Origin: Rotaria sp. Silwood1
Lineage: Eukaryota; Rotifera; Eurotatoria; Philodinida; Philodinidae
Direction: 5' to 3'
Length of the DNA stretch: 64,000 bases
NCBI GenBank assembly: GCA_905250075.1
Contig: CAJNOP010000020.1
Coordinates: forward strand, 2,164,862-2,228,861
Of this stretch, positions 53,259 to 64,000 are shown one piece after another; positions within the stretch are counted from its first letter, which is position 1, and every line of letters starts with the position of its first letter. Position numbers and translations under genes: made by a program. The notes under the pieces are model-generated. The model made no database searches. It saw only the letters and a list, made by a program, of their open reading frames with translations, and was not told the DNA's origin.

Positions 53259-54141
53259 ATTGATCTTTGTTCGAAAATTTTCTCGGCTGTTGTTCTTCTG
53301 ATTGAAAACTACCGGATAAAATGCTGCACATTCGAATTTTTTTTTTGTATTGAATATCAAATAAATGATTGTTTTCACAGAGGAATATAGAATATGTCTT
53401 GTCATTACCCATATCGTTGTGTTGCAGCGACACCCTCACGCAATGTTTTCAATTTCAGCGAATCAGTTGTCGTAGAATTCTACTTCCGAGAGGCAACCAT
53501 TTTAGTATTTGTTGCATTTGAAACGAACAATCCTGTTTTTTTCTTTTCTCTTCTGCTTCGTTTTGCATCGCAAGTAAAAAATGTAGGATCCTTTTTTAAT
53601 ATTATTTTATCTTCTGTTTGCACAACATCGTCACTTCTCCCAACATGTCTTTCGTGCGAAACAACAAAACAAAAATTTCATGAAATTGCGAGTAAGAAAT
53701 TTATATGTAGGTGAAACTGAATCTGTTGAACATACATATCTTCTGTTATAGAGATCAAGCATTTACTCAGACGTGAAATTAAGTTAAGATTCATTTTTTA
53801 AATCTCAATCTCGATGACGAATACTCAGCAGTCATCATTTCATTTTGTACCTTTAAATGTTAACGAATCAGTTTATGATTAATATTAAGTTTAAGGTTGT
53901 CTACTTAACACGTAATTGACATAAAGTTTAGTTTAAACTAGCGAGAACCCGTGCATACTGCACGGCTGTTTTGTCCTTTAACGCATGACCTCAGACATTT
54001 AACTTTTCATCCGGTAAAATACATACAGACACTCTATATTATGTATATAGACAGATAGTCCTACGGTCTCATACTCTCATATCGCACATATGTTTATAGG
54101 CAATGTAGCCTTCGACCTTATAGCCTTATATTCCTTGCAGT

Positions 54142-54361
54142 CGGGTGTGGGTGTGGGTGTGTGGTGTGTGATGTGGGTGTGGGTGTAGGTGTGGGTGTGT
54201 GATGTGGGTGTGGGTCTGGGTGTGGGTGTGGCTGGGTGTGGGTGTGTGGGTGTGTGGGTGTGGGTGTGGGTGTGGGGTGGGGTGTGAGGGTGTGGGTGTG
54301 GATGGGTGTGCGTGTGGGTGGGGGTGTAGAGATCAGTCTTTTTCAGCCCACACCCACACCC
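54142..54361. repeat. telomere-like TGTGGG array with core and C-rich end (copy F)
   Basis: About 185 bp of GTGTGGG units with GATGTGGG variants, then a core (reverse strand GCTGAAAAAGACTGATCTC) and CCCACACCCACACCC. An isolated hairpin-forming CCGTGCATACTGCACGG lies upstream at about 53949-53965. Confidence 0.75.
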
Positions 54362-54369
54362 TTAAATAA

Positions 54370-56008
54370 TTCAACTTATCCATTCCTAAAATATTTCCTA
54401 TTCAAAAAAAAACAAAATACCTTCTGTGTACCTTGAACAGGGTTTATTTTAACGTTTTTTATCTGTTTTCTCATAAGTCATTTGATTACAGAAGAAAGAT
54501 GCCATATTCTTTATCTGTATTCTATCAATAAGATTCGATTTGAATAACTCGATAATTCTACTAATTACAGTAGATTAAATTAATTTTATATGTTAATTTT
54601 TTTTAATTCTCACTGATTCAATCGGCTTATCTATTGGTAAGACATAATCAAATCGGAAAGTATAAAAGTGATTTGTTCTAGTAACTAGAAGAAAGGTTTT
54701 ATTCAATAAATATGTATCTATTTCCAGAGATTAAATATAACTTAAATCATGTAACATCTTATGCAAATTGATAATCTAACAATGGTAGTTAATAAAATCC
54801 ATTGATTTTCTTATTGATTATATTTACAAAATAAATTATAAGTATTTTACTCGCAATCACTTATTTTATTTTGTTTTATTTTTTTTCATGAAGTGTTAAT
54901 ATGATTACAATTGGAAAAGAAAAAATGAAATCAGGTGAAGACAATTGTGAAATAGACATATATTCTACGGAATAGTTCAACAAATTAAAAAAAATTACAT
55001 CAGTATGAAAATTTCTTCCGTTTAAATGATTTATTCGAAAATTTCTATATTGATTCAAGAAAGAAAAGTCGAAACTGATATAGAATATAGAAGTCGAAAT
55101 AAAGGATGGATTTCTATCAGTTTGTTTAAATAAAATAAAAGAAATCTAATCAATGATAGTTTTTATGGAGCGGAGTACGATTGTGCTTATTTAAAATGAA
55201 GCATATTAAGAATAAATCAGCATAATAATTATTTAAATAATTGATTTAAAATGAATAAATAGATATGAAAATGTCTGAAGCCGATATAGACTCTTCTCAC
55301 AAATAAACAATTCGTTTTAGCTAAAATAAAAATACAGAAGATATAAAACGGCACAAGAACTTTTTCTTTAAAGAAATAAATGAGAAAAATTCTACATGGA
55401 AATATTTAAAGAGATTATTTTTATGTTGTCGTTTTATTTGTTAGACGAACTGATAAACTGACATATACTAATTATGATAGAAGCAGATATTGTCAATGTA
55501 AGGGTATCGATTAATAGTATATCAATCATATTTAGTTTATCCCTAACATATTTATTTAGTCGTTCGAATAATCTATAAATATGTTCAACTATTAATAGAG
55601 TATAATTTATATTTAATCATGTTTATCGAGTTATTATTTATCTTAAACCTTATATAAAACGTGATCTATCATTTATAGAATATTGACCAACTATTAAAAC
55701 CATTTCGAAATCCATTCAAATATTTGTTTTTTGTTTTTTCTTTAAAATTCAATATTCTATCTGATATGTTACTTTTTACTAATGGTAACAAACTCATTGA
55801 AACATGTTCTTGTTGCCTAATATATATTTTTATGAAATTATTAAAGACAATTTGAATAATTTTATCTGCACCAATAATTGCAGTTATGTTTTGATTTTGA
55901 AATGATCGACCTCTTACATTTATCCACTAAAATTCATAATTACTTAATTCTTGTATTTTCTATATATGACATAACAGAGCGTCATCTTATAAGACTAGTT
56001 TATATATA
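54370..56008. other. intergenic, nothing recognised
   Basis: Very AT-rich spacer with no supported gene. Confidence 0.45.
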
Positions 56009-56514
56009 TGTCAGCGTCCAAACTGAGATTACGTCCAATCTCAGATTGACCTAGGCGAATGTCGGATCCGAGATTGGACGCGTCCAATCTCGGATTCACG
56101 CAATTCTGTTCATTAAAATATCAATTTCACTTTAGACAGACCTTAGATTCGAACTTTTTTTTTTGAGTTATGTTCACACAATGCCAGTTTGTTTGGCACA
56201 ATTGTCATTTGGCAGATTTGAATAGAATTTTAGGAGTTATGAATAAATTTCTAGAGAACAACAACTTTTGTGAAAAACTTTTATTACATTTTTGAGTCTA
56301 AATATAGCTTCTTCCTAAATGCTTGTAATACTTAAAACGGCATTGTGTGAACATAATTTCAAAAAAAAGTTTGACTCCAAGGTCTGTCTAAAGTGTAATT
56401 GATATTTTAATGAACAGAATTACGTGAATCCGAGATTGGACGCGTCCAATCTCGGATCCGATATTCGCCTAGGCCAATCTGAGATTGGACGTAATCTCAG
56501 TTTGGACGCTGACA
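56009..56514. mobile_element. 506-bp foldback element (non-autonomous DNA transposon type)
   Basis: Ends TGTCAGCGTCCAAACTGAGA and its inverse TCTCAGTTTGGACGCTGACA form long terminal inverted repeats of about 180 bp. They contain nested palindromes (CCAATCTCAGATTGG, GAGATTGGACGCGTCCAATC) and are separated by about 130 bp of non-coding sequence. TATATATA on the left (56001-56008) and TATATATT on the right look like a target duplication in a TA-rich site. No transposase is present. It sits about 110 bp upstream of the TEP-like pseudogene start codon. Confidence 0.85.
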
Positions 56515-56623
56515 TATATATTTAATTAATAACCAATCAGCATTTTTGGTAGCTTTGGCTTCGATTTTCACCGACCGACCGTTCATCCATTTATTATTAC
56601 AATTATTATTGCTCACAGTGAAA

Positions 56624-59600
56624 ATGTCTTATATTATTATTACACCAAAATATATTAAAGTTGGTTGTGATAACCAAATTTTAGTTTCTGTTGCTACTGC
56701 ATATCAACTAGTTCGAAATTTTCGATCTCGTGCCGGCTCGATAAAAATTACATCATTCGAAAGAGCAGAAAAAACTGAGTATGGTGTGATAATTTTCTCG
56801 GAGACGTACTCCCAAGTCCTCAGCAAAATTTTTCAAAATACTTTTCCCAGCAGAAATGGCAAGGATATTTCGTTTTCTCTATAATTCTATGAATCATCGT
56901 TCTCTTCAGATCAAGATGAACGTATACGTTCATCTTGATCTGAAGAGAACGATGAAAACGAAAGAACGATGATTCATAGAATTATAGAGAAAACGAAATA
57001 TCCTTGCCATTTCTGCTGGGAAAAGTATTTTAAAAAATTTTGCTGAGGACTTGGGAGTACCTCTCCGAGAAAATCATCACACCATACTCAGTTTTTTCTG
57101 CTCTTTCGAATGATGTAATTTTTATCGAGTCGGCACGAGATCGAAAATTTCGAACCAGTTGATATGGTTCTGATCCAGTAGACATTAAATTTGATTTAAT
57201 CGTGAATCAACTGCATATTGAAAATAAAATTATATGTACAACAGGTAAAATTTCTTTTCTTTTCAATAAACAAAAGAAAAAATATTTTTCTTTTCCTAGG
57301 TGAAACACGTAATGTTATATTAGCTGTTTCAAAAAAATTTCCAATTGGTCTTGGTAAATTAATTATAACTGGTTCTGGTGGTCTTAATTTTGAAGAAAAA
57401 CGTGATATTATTGTATATGATAATTGTCATGTTATTCTTGTACAAACGTCATCATCAACTTATCGTCCACATGATACAATGGAAATTCGTGTTGTTGTCA
57501 CTAATGAAAATCTTATTCCAATTGAATATGGTGAACTTATTGTTGAAATTTATGTAAATTTTTATTTATTTATTTTTATTGAAAAATATCTTTTTTGATT
57601 GTAGGATGCTGTTTTTAAACTTGTTGGTGAATTTCCAAATGTTCCTATTCATTCAGGTCTTACTAAAGTTCTTCGATATCCACTTGCTGAACATGTTAAT
57701 GTTGGTACATGGCTTGTTTCAGCTACAATTGGAAATACAACATCATCTATTGAAGTTATTGTCTCATGTCCATTAATACCATCATTTGATGTCAATGCTA
57801 TTTTTCAACGATTTCTTCTTCGTATAGATGAAACACTTCGTGGTGTTATTAAAATCAATGATGATCATAATGAACCAATATTTGGTCGTGCTATAATTGC
57901 TATAGGTGAATTAACTGAACAAGACATTAAATCAAAAATGAAAATGGGATTAAAAGAAGTTAAACCCAAAATCGAAGAATGGTGTAAATGAAAATCACTT
58001 CAATTTGAAATAGCTGGTCGTATTGAATTAAATTATGATCTTTTATCATTATTTAATATTGATATAACTAAAGCTATTGATATTCAAGTTTATATTCAAG
58101 TAACTGATCTTATTTCTGGTCAAGATCGATTATTCATTACATGATTCCAATCTTTACACATGATATTCTCTATGACATTCGACCACTTGAATTTGAAATT
58201 GGTGTTAAAAATGAATTTAAAATTATTGCTAAACGTCCAGATGGTAAACCAATTGAAATGAAAAATATTATTGCTACCGGTACAATGATAATGGATGATG
58301 AATATGGTAAAAAACATGTTGAAGAAGTAGTTGAAATTAAAGATTTCTGTAAACGGTATGTTAAATTAAATTGAATAATTTAAAAAAAAACATAATATTC
58401 TTTATTTTAGTGATCGTAATGATATCGGTTTCTTCAATCTTGAGATTCCTAAAAATTGTATCGGTGTTCTTATGGCTGTAAGAATTTCGTTATTATTATT
58501 ATTATTATTATTATTTTCTTTTTTTTTCCTATTTTTATTTTTATTTAGATAACATCATTAGGTGAAGATGGTAAAATGCGTCATTATCGTATACATGCTC
58601 TTCCATTTATGCCAAAACGTCGTCGTCATGGTGCTAAATTATCTATTGAACTTTTACCATCAACAGTAGCTACATTTAATACAACTGATACAGATGTTAA
58701 TGTTCCAGTTATTAGTTCACCAGATTCAACAGCTAGTCGTCCATCAAATTTTTATATTCAATTAATTCCATCAAAATCTGTAGAAAATTTCGAACGATTA
58801 CTTATGTCATATGTTATTATGACTAATGGTCGTATAACATTTACTGGAAAATTTTATGCTGAATCAATAAAAGAATGTCCAACAACACCACTTTGTTCAA
58901 TTAAATCAGAAGAAGAAAAACCATTAGTTTGTGTATTTAAAGGTATTTTACCAATTTTAATAACACTTGATATGATGCCATATTCAACATTACTTGTTTA
59001 CACATTTCAACCAACATTCGATTTTTATGTTGTTGAATCATATCGTTTTTCAGTTGCTGATCTTTTTCAAAGTTCATTAAAATTAAATGCAACAATTGTT
59101 CCATTTATGCCAACTGAAAAAATTATTGAAAATGATAGTTTTATGAAAGAAATGAATGTTAAATCAATATATATTTCAAATAAAATACAAGAAAAAACAC
59201 GTGTTGAACTTTCATTTACTGGTGTACCTGGTTCAACCAGTTGGTCTTAATGTTTTTGAATATGATGCAGTTTTACAAGGTTTATCAAATGAAATAATTA
59301 AAGAACGATTATTTAAACATTTAACAACATATGAAGAGCAAATGGTGTTTAATTTAAATTATTTTACTTTAATTTCAATTTTAGAGTTATACAGGTCGTG
59401 ATTTAATTCGAAAGATGATTTCGGTTGTTAATTCATCGTCATATGATTTATCAGTAGTTGAAGGTGATGATATTTATATAACATCAAATATGGAACAATT
59501 TTATGATGATGAACAAATTCGACGACCAATATTATCATCATCCTATAAATTTGGTACATCATTATGGTTTAATAAAATGAATTCAAAATTATATAATATT

Positions 59601-62450
59601 TCACAAGAAGCATTTACATTTATGCGATCAGGATTAACAATTATTTTTGATTTTGAATGGTTACGTATTCCAAAAGATATAGAATATGAAAATTTATCGA
59701 AATTATTTTGGAAATTTGATGAAAAATTAACAATGTTTATGAATGGTTATACATTTAATATTCGTGATGAAGCTCGACAATTACTTGAAGAATATATTAT
59801 TCAAGCTGATTTATCTATGATTCCACCATCAATTACGCTTAAAGATCAATCTCATATGAGTTATTATCGTTCAGTCTTCTTCAATACAAGTGATATTAAA
59901 TCTGAAGGTATTGATAAAGTTCTTCTTCCACGAATAAAACCATATTCAATATGGCTTGCAACTGGAATTGCTCTTAATAAAAAATCAGGTTCATCTATTG
60001 CTCAACCAATTTATTTACCAAATAATACCGGCCTTTTTGTTCTCGGTAATTGTCCAAAACAAGTTAATATTGATGAACATGCTCTTTTAACATATGGTAT
60101 TAATAATTATCTTGGTAAAGATTTAACAAATGTTATGCTTCGTATTCGTACTTCATCTGATTTTGAACTTTTTGAAGAATCAAAACCAGAACATGTTGTA
60201 TCAAGTATTGATAAAAATTATACACTTACAATTCCTTTACTTAAATCATTTGGTGTTGAAACACGTCATATGGTTTTTGTACCAAAACGTACTGGTATTA
60301 TTCAAATAATCATTGAAGTTGAATCGGAATTTGGTGGTGATTATGAAATTTTAACAATTTTTGTAAATGAATCAAGTATTGAACGTAAACAATTATCAGT
60401 ACATCTTTTTGATTTAATAAATGAAAAGAAGATTTATAGTCCAATTGTTGAAAAAATAACTCCAACATCAACTCTTTGTTCAGTTCAATTTTATGTCTCA
60501 GGTATATTTATTATTATCAAAACATTTTAATTAAGTTTTTTTAAATTTAAATTTAGCTACTGCTTTTAATTATCTTATTAAACGATATACAATAGAAACA
60601 AATACATTAGTTGGTATTGATAGTGCTATTGTTTGTCTTTATCGTTTACTTGGTCTTCGTCATTATTTACGTGAAATAATGCAAACTGAATTACCAATCT
60701 TTGATATGGCAGCTGATAATATAGGAAAAGCTTATCAAACACTTCAACTTTATAATAATAATGATGGTTCATATTCATTTATATCTGATAAAGGTACACA
60801 ATATTCATCACTTTATTTAACATCATTAGCATTTGGTGCTATGATTTCGCTAATGATGCCATTTCGTGATAATGTTACACTTAATCGTACATTAAATTGG
60901 ATATTATCTCATCAAGCAGAAGATGGTTCATTTAATGACAATGATCCATTTTTTCATCATTATGGATTCTATTCTGGTAAATTTAATCGAGAATCATTAA
61001 CAGCTATTGTTTTATATTCTTTAACACATGATTTTTCATTGAATTCTATGCCAGAATTTATTCATCGTCGTTTATGTTATGGACCAAAGAATGTAATAAT
61101 GCGTGCTCCACATTATTTAGAAAAACATATTTCAAATGTTAAAGCACATTTATTAACAGCATTATGTCAAATTGCTATCATTCAAAATTTCGATTTGGAA
61201 ATTGACTTACGTAAAAAAATGTCTCACAGTGTTATAAATACAAAATTAAAAAATGTACAATATGATTCAAAATATGTTCAATGTAATGAAAAAATGACAT
61301 TTGTTGAAGAACTTTTACTAAATAAAATGATCATGTTACTTTATTTCCATCTTGGTGATTATAAAACAGGCAAAAATATAGCTACCTGGATATTTAATCA
61401 AATTCCAGCTGAAAAAAATTATTATAAAATATTAGATGCTGTATTTGGTACTCAAGTTTATCTTCAACTGAATCGTTATATAGGGAAAAATTGTTAAGTG
61501 GAAAATTTTTCGATTAAAATTGATGTTTCATCTAATAATGATGAAACAATTTTTTTCGTTAATTCAGAAAATATAAATACAACACAAATATATCAAATAG
61601 AATTACCAGTTAATGGAATTATTTATAAAATAAATGGTATTGGTTGTGTATATGTTGTTATTGAGAAAATATATACTGAAGAAGATCAACAAATAGTTAA
61701 GTCCATTTACATTAACACAACAACTGAAACCAATGCCATGGCTAAATGGAATCGAACTTAAAACATGTGTAACATATACGCCAAGATTAACAAATCAATT
61801 ATTAACAACAAATTTAAATAGTATTTTTGTTATTGATACAGAAATTCCATCCGGTAAAAAAAAATTATTTTATTTAAAAAAATAAGCTAAATTTTTTTTA
61901 GGTATGTGTCTTACTGATCGTCAAATTGAATTTTTAAGTAAAGTTCAAAATATTTTCAAAATTGAATATAATCCACATCGTAACAAACTGATTTTATTTA
62001 TTCATATAGCACCAAGACAATTTGGTGAAGCAATATGTTTTAAATGGGCTCTGAAACGATTATCAAATGTTACGATGTGGAAGTCAATTTACATACAAAT
62101 ATATAATTATTTCCAACAAGAAACACGTTTTGTTAAATGTGTTTCAATTGACATAGACCAAAAAGAACTTGGTTATACGTTTCTTGAAGCTGCTCAAAAA
62201 GTAAGACTAAATCTTCAAACATAAGCTAAATAGTTCAAATCAAAAACGCGTTTTTTTAATGTTATTTTAGTTTCCTTTTTTTAACCCATTATTTCTTTCG
62301 ATTAGTGACGTGAACACTGGAATTCTTATACTCAGTTTATTATTTTTCTTTTTTTTTTCTAGAAACTTATTCAAAAAAAAGTACATTTGGGCCTTCAACT
62401 TGGATATATTGGAAAAAGGCAGCGTTAAAAAAATTATTGCTGCATTTTAA
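56624..62450 (+). pseudogene. alpha-2-macroglobulin/TEP-type gene, apparently inactivated
   Basis: Thioester-protein superfamily (A2M/CD109/C3-like). Exons: 56624-56704 plus 57166-57244 (split by an inserted element), 57300-57553, 57605-58355, 58411-58477, 58549-59344, 59385-60501, 60557-61855 and 61903-62200, with a doubtful last exon near 62362. Recognisable parts: N-terminal MG1 (YIIITPKYIKVGCDNQILVS), macroglobulin domains, the alpha-helical TED (SLYLTSLAFGAMISL, WILSHQAEDGSF) and receptor-binding MG8 (HRNKLILFIHIAPRQF). In-frame stops lie at 57989 and 61495. Frameshifts lie near 58140, 59240 and 61705. Where GCGEQ is expected the sequence reads GIDSA. The protein could not be made in full unless these are assembly errors. 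Confidence 0.85.
56705..57161. mobile_element. 457-bp near-perfect palindromic element inside the TEP-like gene
   Basis: Arms of about 225 bp meet at GATGAACGTATACGTTCATC near 56925. Left end CAACTAGTTCGAAATTTTCG, right end CGAAAATTTCGAACCAGTTG. It is flanked by ATAT on both sides (56701-56704 and 57162-57165). Taking out the element plus one ATAT joins the flanks in frame (ACTGCATAT with GGTTCTGATCC), so this looks like a clean insertion into an exon. It has no coding capacity. The arms differ mainly by a small indel near the centre. Confidence 0.85.
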
Positions 62451-62560
62451 AAAATCTTTTTTTCTTTTAATAAAAATCAAAAGTTAAACAAGTCTTTTTT
62501 TTTTATAATTACATCGAAAAAGAAAAAAATATTAATAGTATTAGATAAAACTGACCTAGA

Positions 62561-62631
62561 GGGTGTGGGTGTGGATGCGGGGCGTGTATGAATGAAAGTA
62601 AGACTATTATGCACACCCACACCCACACCCT
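62561..62631. repeat. telomere-like palindrome with core (copy G)
   Basis: AGGGTGTGGGTGTGGATGCG, then the core GTATGAATGAAAGTAAGAC, then CACACCCACACCCACACCC. A lone GGGTGTGGGTGTT lies at about 62978-62991. Confidence 0.65.
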
Positions 62632-63128
62632 TTGTTGAAAATTTTTGAGGACTTAACATAAAAATGGAGAACAAAGGAGTCCCATTTTGTTGATTTATTA
62701 TAGATTTCAACTGTTTGAAAATTATCATAAATATTATCTCTAATAATATGAGCTGATGTGTATTTCAAACAGAGTCGATTTATAATAACAAGTAACATCA
62801 ACTTGCTTCTGAATACATTAATACTTTAAAAACAAATCCAATCAAGCTTTTGGTCAGAAGAAAACTGAGGAGAGAAGGGACAGGAGTAGCTTTCACATAA
62901 ATTTTAAACCATGTACGATTTTTTGCTATATTTCAGCCTCTCAGAATTTTCAAGACAAAGAGGAGCCATGAATTTAAGGGTGTGGGTGTTTTAATGGTTC
63001 TTTTGTTTATTGAAACATAATACAAATTGTTGAAATTGTTTAATGTCTTAGACAAGATCACGATGAAAAAATGATCCATGACCATGTGAAATCACATATG
63101 GTCATTTTGTTCCTTCCATTTGGAATTG

Positions 63129-63392
63129 TCAGGCAATATTCGAGTTCGGCAACAACTTTTTGAACAAACCAACAGATGCTTCGCATGAAAGATAACTGTA
63201 TTCATGATCTATTACATCTACATGCTGTAATGTTTTATCACATGTCACCTGACCTGAAAAACTAATATTTTTCATTTGAAAGGTGAAACGAAGAATCGAC
63301 AATCGAAATTTCGAAATTAGAATTGGGATAGTATTGTCACATTTCCAGTGCTTTCTAAATTCTTCCGGAACTTCAATAGTAATACACTTCAT
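63129..63392 (-). other. possible exon or gene remnant, unrecognised
   Basis: Minus-strand frame MKCITIEVPEEFRKHWKCDN... of 87 codons. The open reading continues upstream past the Met (ILWSEIRAIKYH) before stops near 63445. Composition looks coding rather than random, but no acceptor, donor or family is evident. It may be a fragment of a gene extending beyond the window. Confidence 0.3.
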
Positions 63393-63399
63393 GTGGTAT

Positions 63400-64000
63400 T
63401 TAATAGCTCGAATCTCGGACCATAAAATACCTAATGAAATTTATTATTGTCGAAATTTCGAAGGAATTCAGATAGTGCTGAAAATTAGACAATATTGTCC
63501 AAATTCTGATTGTTCATTCTCCAATAAACCATTTGAGAAGAAAGCACCATGGGAATAGTTGACGATGAAGAACGTCCTTGCGACTGAGTAAGAGTTAGTT
63601 CAGTTTGAACAATAAATATATCATTTTTGTTTTAACAATCGTAAATGATCGCGATGTTTTTTATTGTTCATATGGAGTCCAACAGACTGCCAGTCTTTAT
63701 TTCAACAACACAAATCATCGCTTTTACATAATGTGTAGACGAATTGGCACCTTCACTTTGATACAAAATACCCTCAATATCTACTTTTACCAATCATAAA
63801 GGGCTAAATTTCGTAGTATAATAAGACATTAGACGAAAAGATAGTTATCCAAAAATGTTTTTCAGTTTAAAACATTTACTAATCTAATGATTCTTCAGTT
63901 TAAGCGGCACGAAGGAGGAAAAAGAGGAGATACGTAGAAAAAGGAAGAGAAGAAGGATATACTTAGGAAAAAAGAAGAAAAAGCAGAAGCATTCACATGT
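63400..64000. other. window end, purine-rich tail
   Basis: No gene supported. The last 90 bases are strongly purine-rich (AGGAGGAAAAAGAGGAGA), with no matching structure elsewhere in the window. Confidence 0.4.

Noticed and set aside
56546..56884. 112-codon frame read as one protein
   Set aside because: Only 56624-56704 is the TEP-like exon; the rest is the palindromic element, and the upstream start is not an ATG.
58120..58317. Minus-strand frame inside the TEP-like gene
   Set aside because: Antisense shadow of a recognised coding exon.

Overview
The window is AT-rich nuclear DNA from a small-genome metazoan. Introns are mostly about 50-100 nt with GT-AG ends, and the genes are animal orthologues. 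Several tracts are built from TGTGGG-like units on one strand and CCCACA-like units on the other. As I recall, TGTGGG is the telomeric repeat described for bdelloid rotifers. Together with the codon style, short introns and orphan genes this makes a bdelloid (Rotaria/Adineta type) my best guess. That is inference and was not tested by any search.

Layout. 1-2451: 3' part of an RBM24/RBM38-type RNA-binding protein gene (+). 2.5-13.8 kb: a gene-poor accessory zone with an inverted pair of decayed gene fragments, an ERCC3/XPB helicase pseudogene, a U2 snRNA gene with several copies of its 5' flank (one pair forming a palindrome), a decayed U2 copy, a 100-N gap, telomere-like palindromes and a long inverted repeat. 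13.8-14.9 kb: a small secreted Cys-rich protein gene (-) and a related fragment. 16.2-27.2 kb: conserved housekeeping block with GTF3C6 (+), CDC16/APC6 (-, 18 exons) and SRPK (+); CDC16 and SRPK are head to head. 29.2-40.3 kb: an unrecognised Q/N/P-rich protein (+), a VGLL4-type co-regulator with three TDU motifs (-), an LRRC74-type leucine-rich-repeat protein (-) and a small orphan (-). 41.5-49.0 kb: stomatin (+, two alternative first exons), a 205-residue orphan (+) and DYNC2I2/WDR34 (-). 50.4-51.3 kb: a multi-pass membrane orphan (-). 52-64 kb: a second accessory zone with telomere-like arrays, a 506-bp foldback element, and an alpha-2-macroglobulin/TEP-type pseudogene whose first exon is split by a 457-bp palindromic element.

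The genes do not form a pathway. CDC16 (cell cycle), SRPK (splicing kinase), GTF3C6 (Pol III), DYNC2I2 (ciliary dynein-2) and STOM are independent loci. Exon boundaries were placed by hand from splice sites, phase continuity and remembered family sequences. The most unusual items are a dispersed palindromic repeat with telomere-like arms and a shared core, a U2 snRNA with two inserted bases in its most conserved region, the TEP-type pseudogene with no thioester motif and an apparently exact element insertion, and paired alternative first exons in SRPK and STOM.
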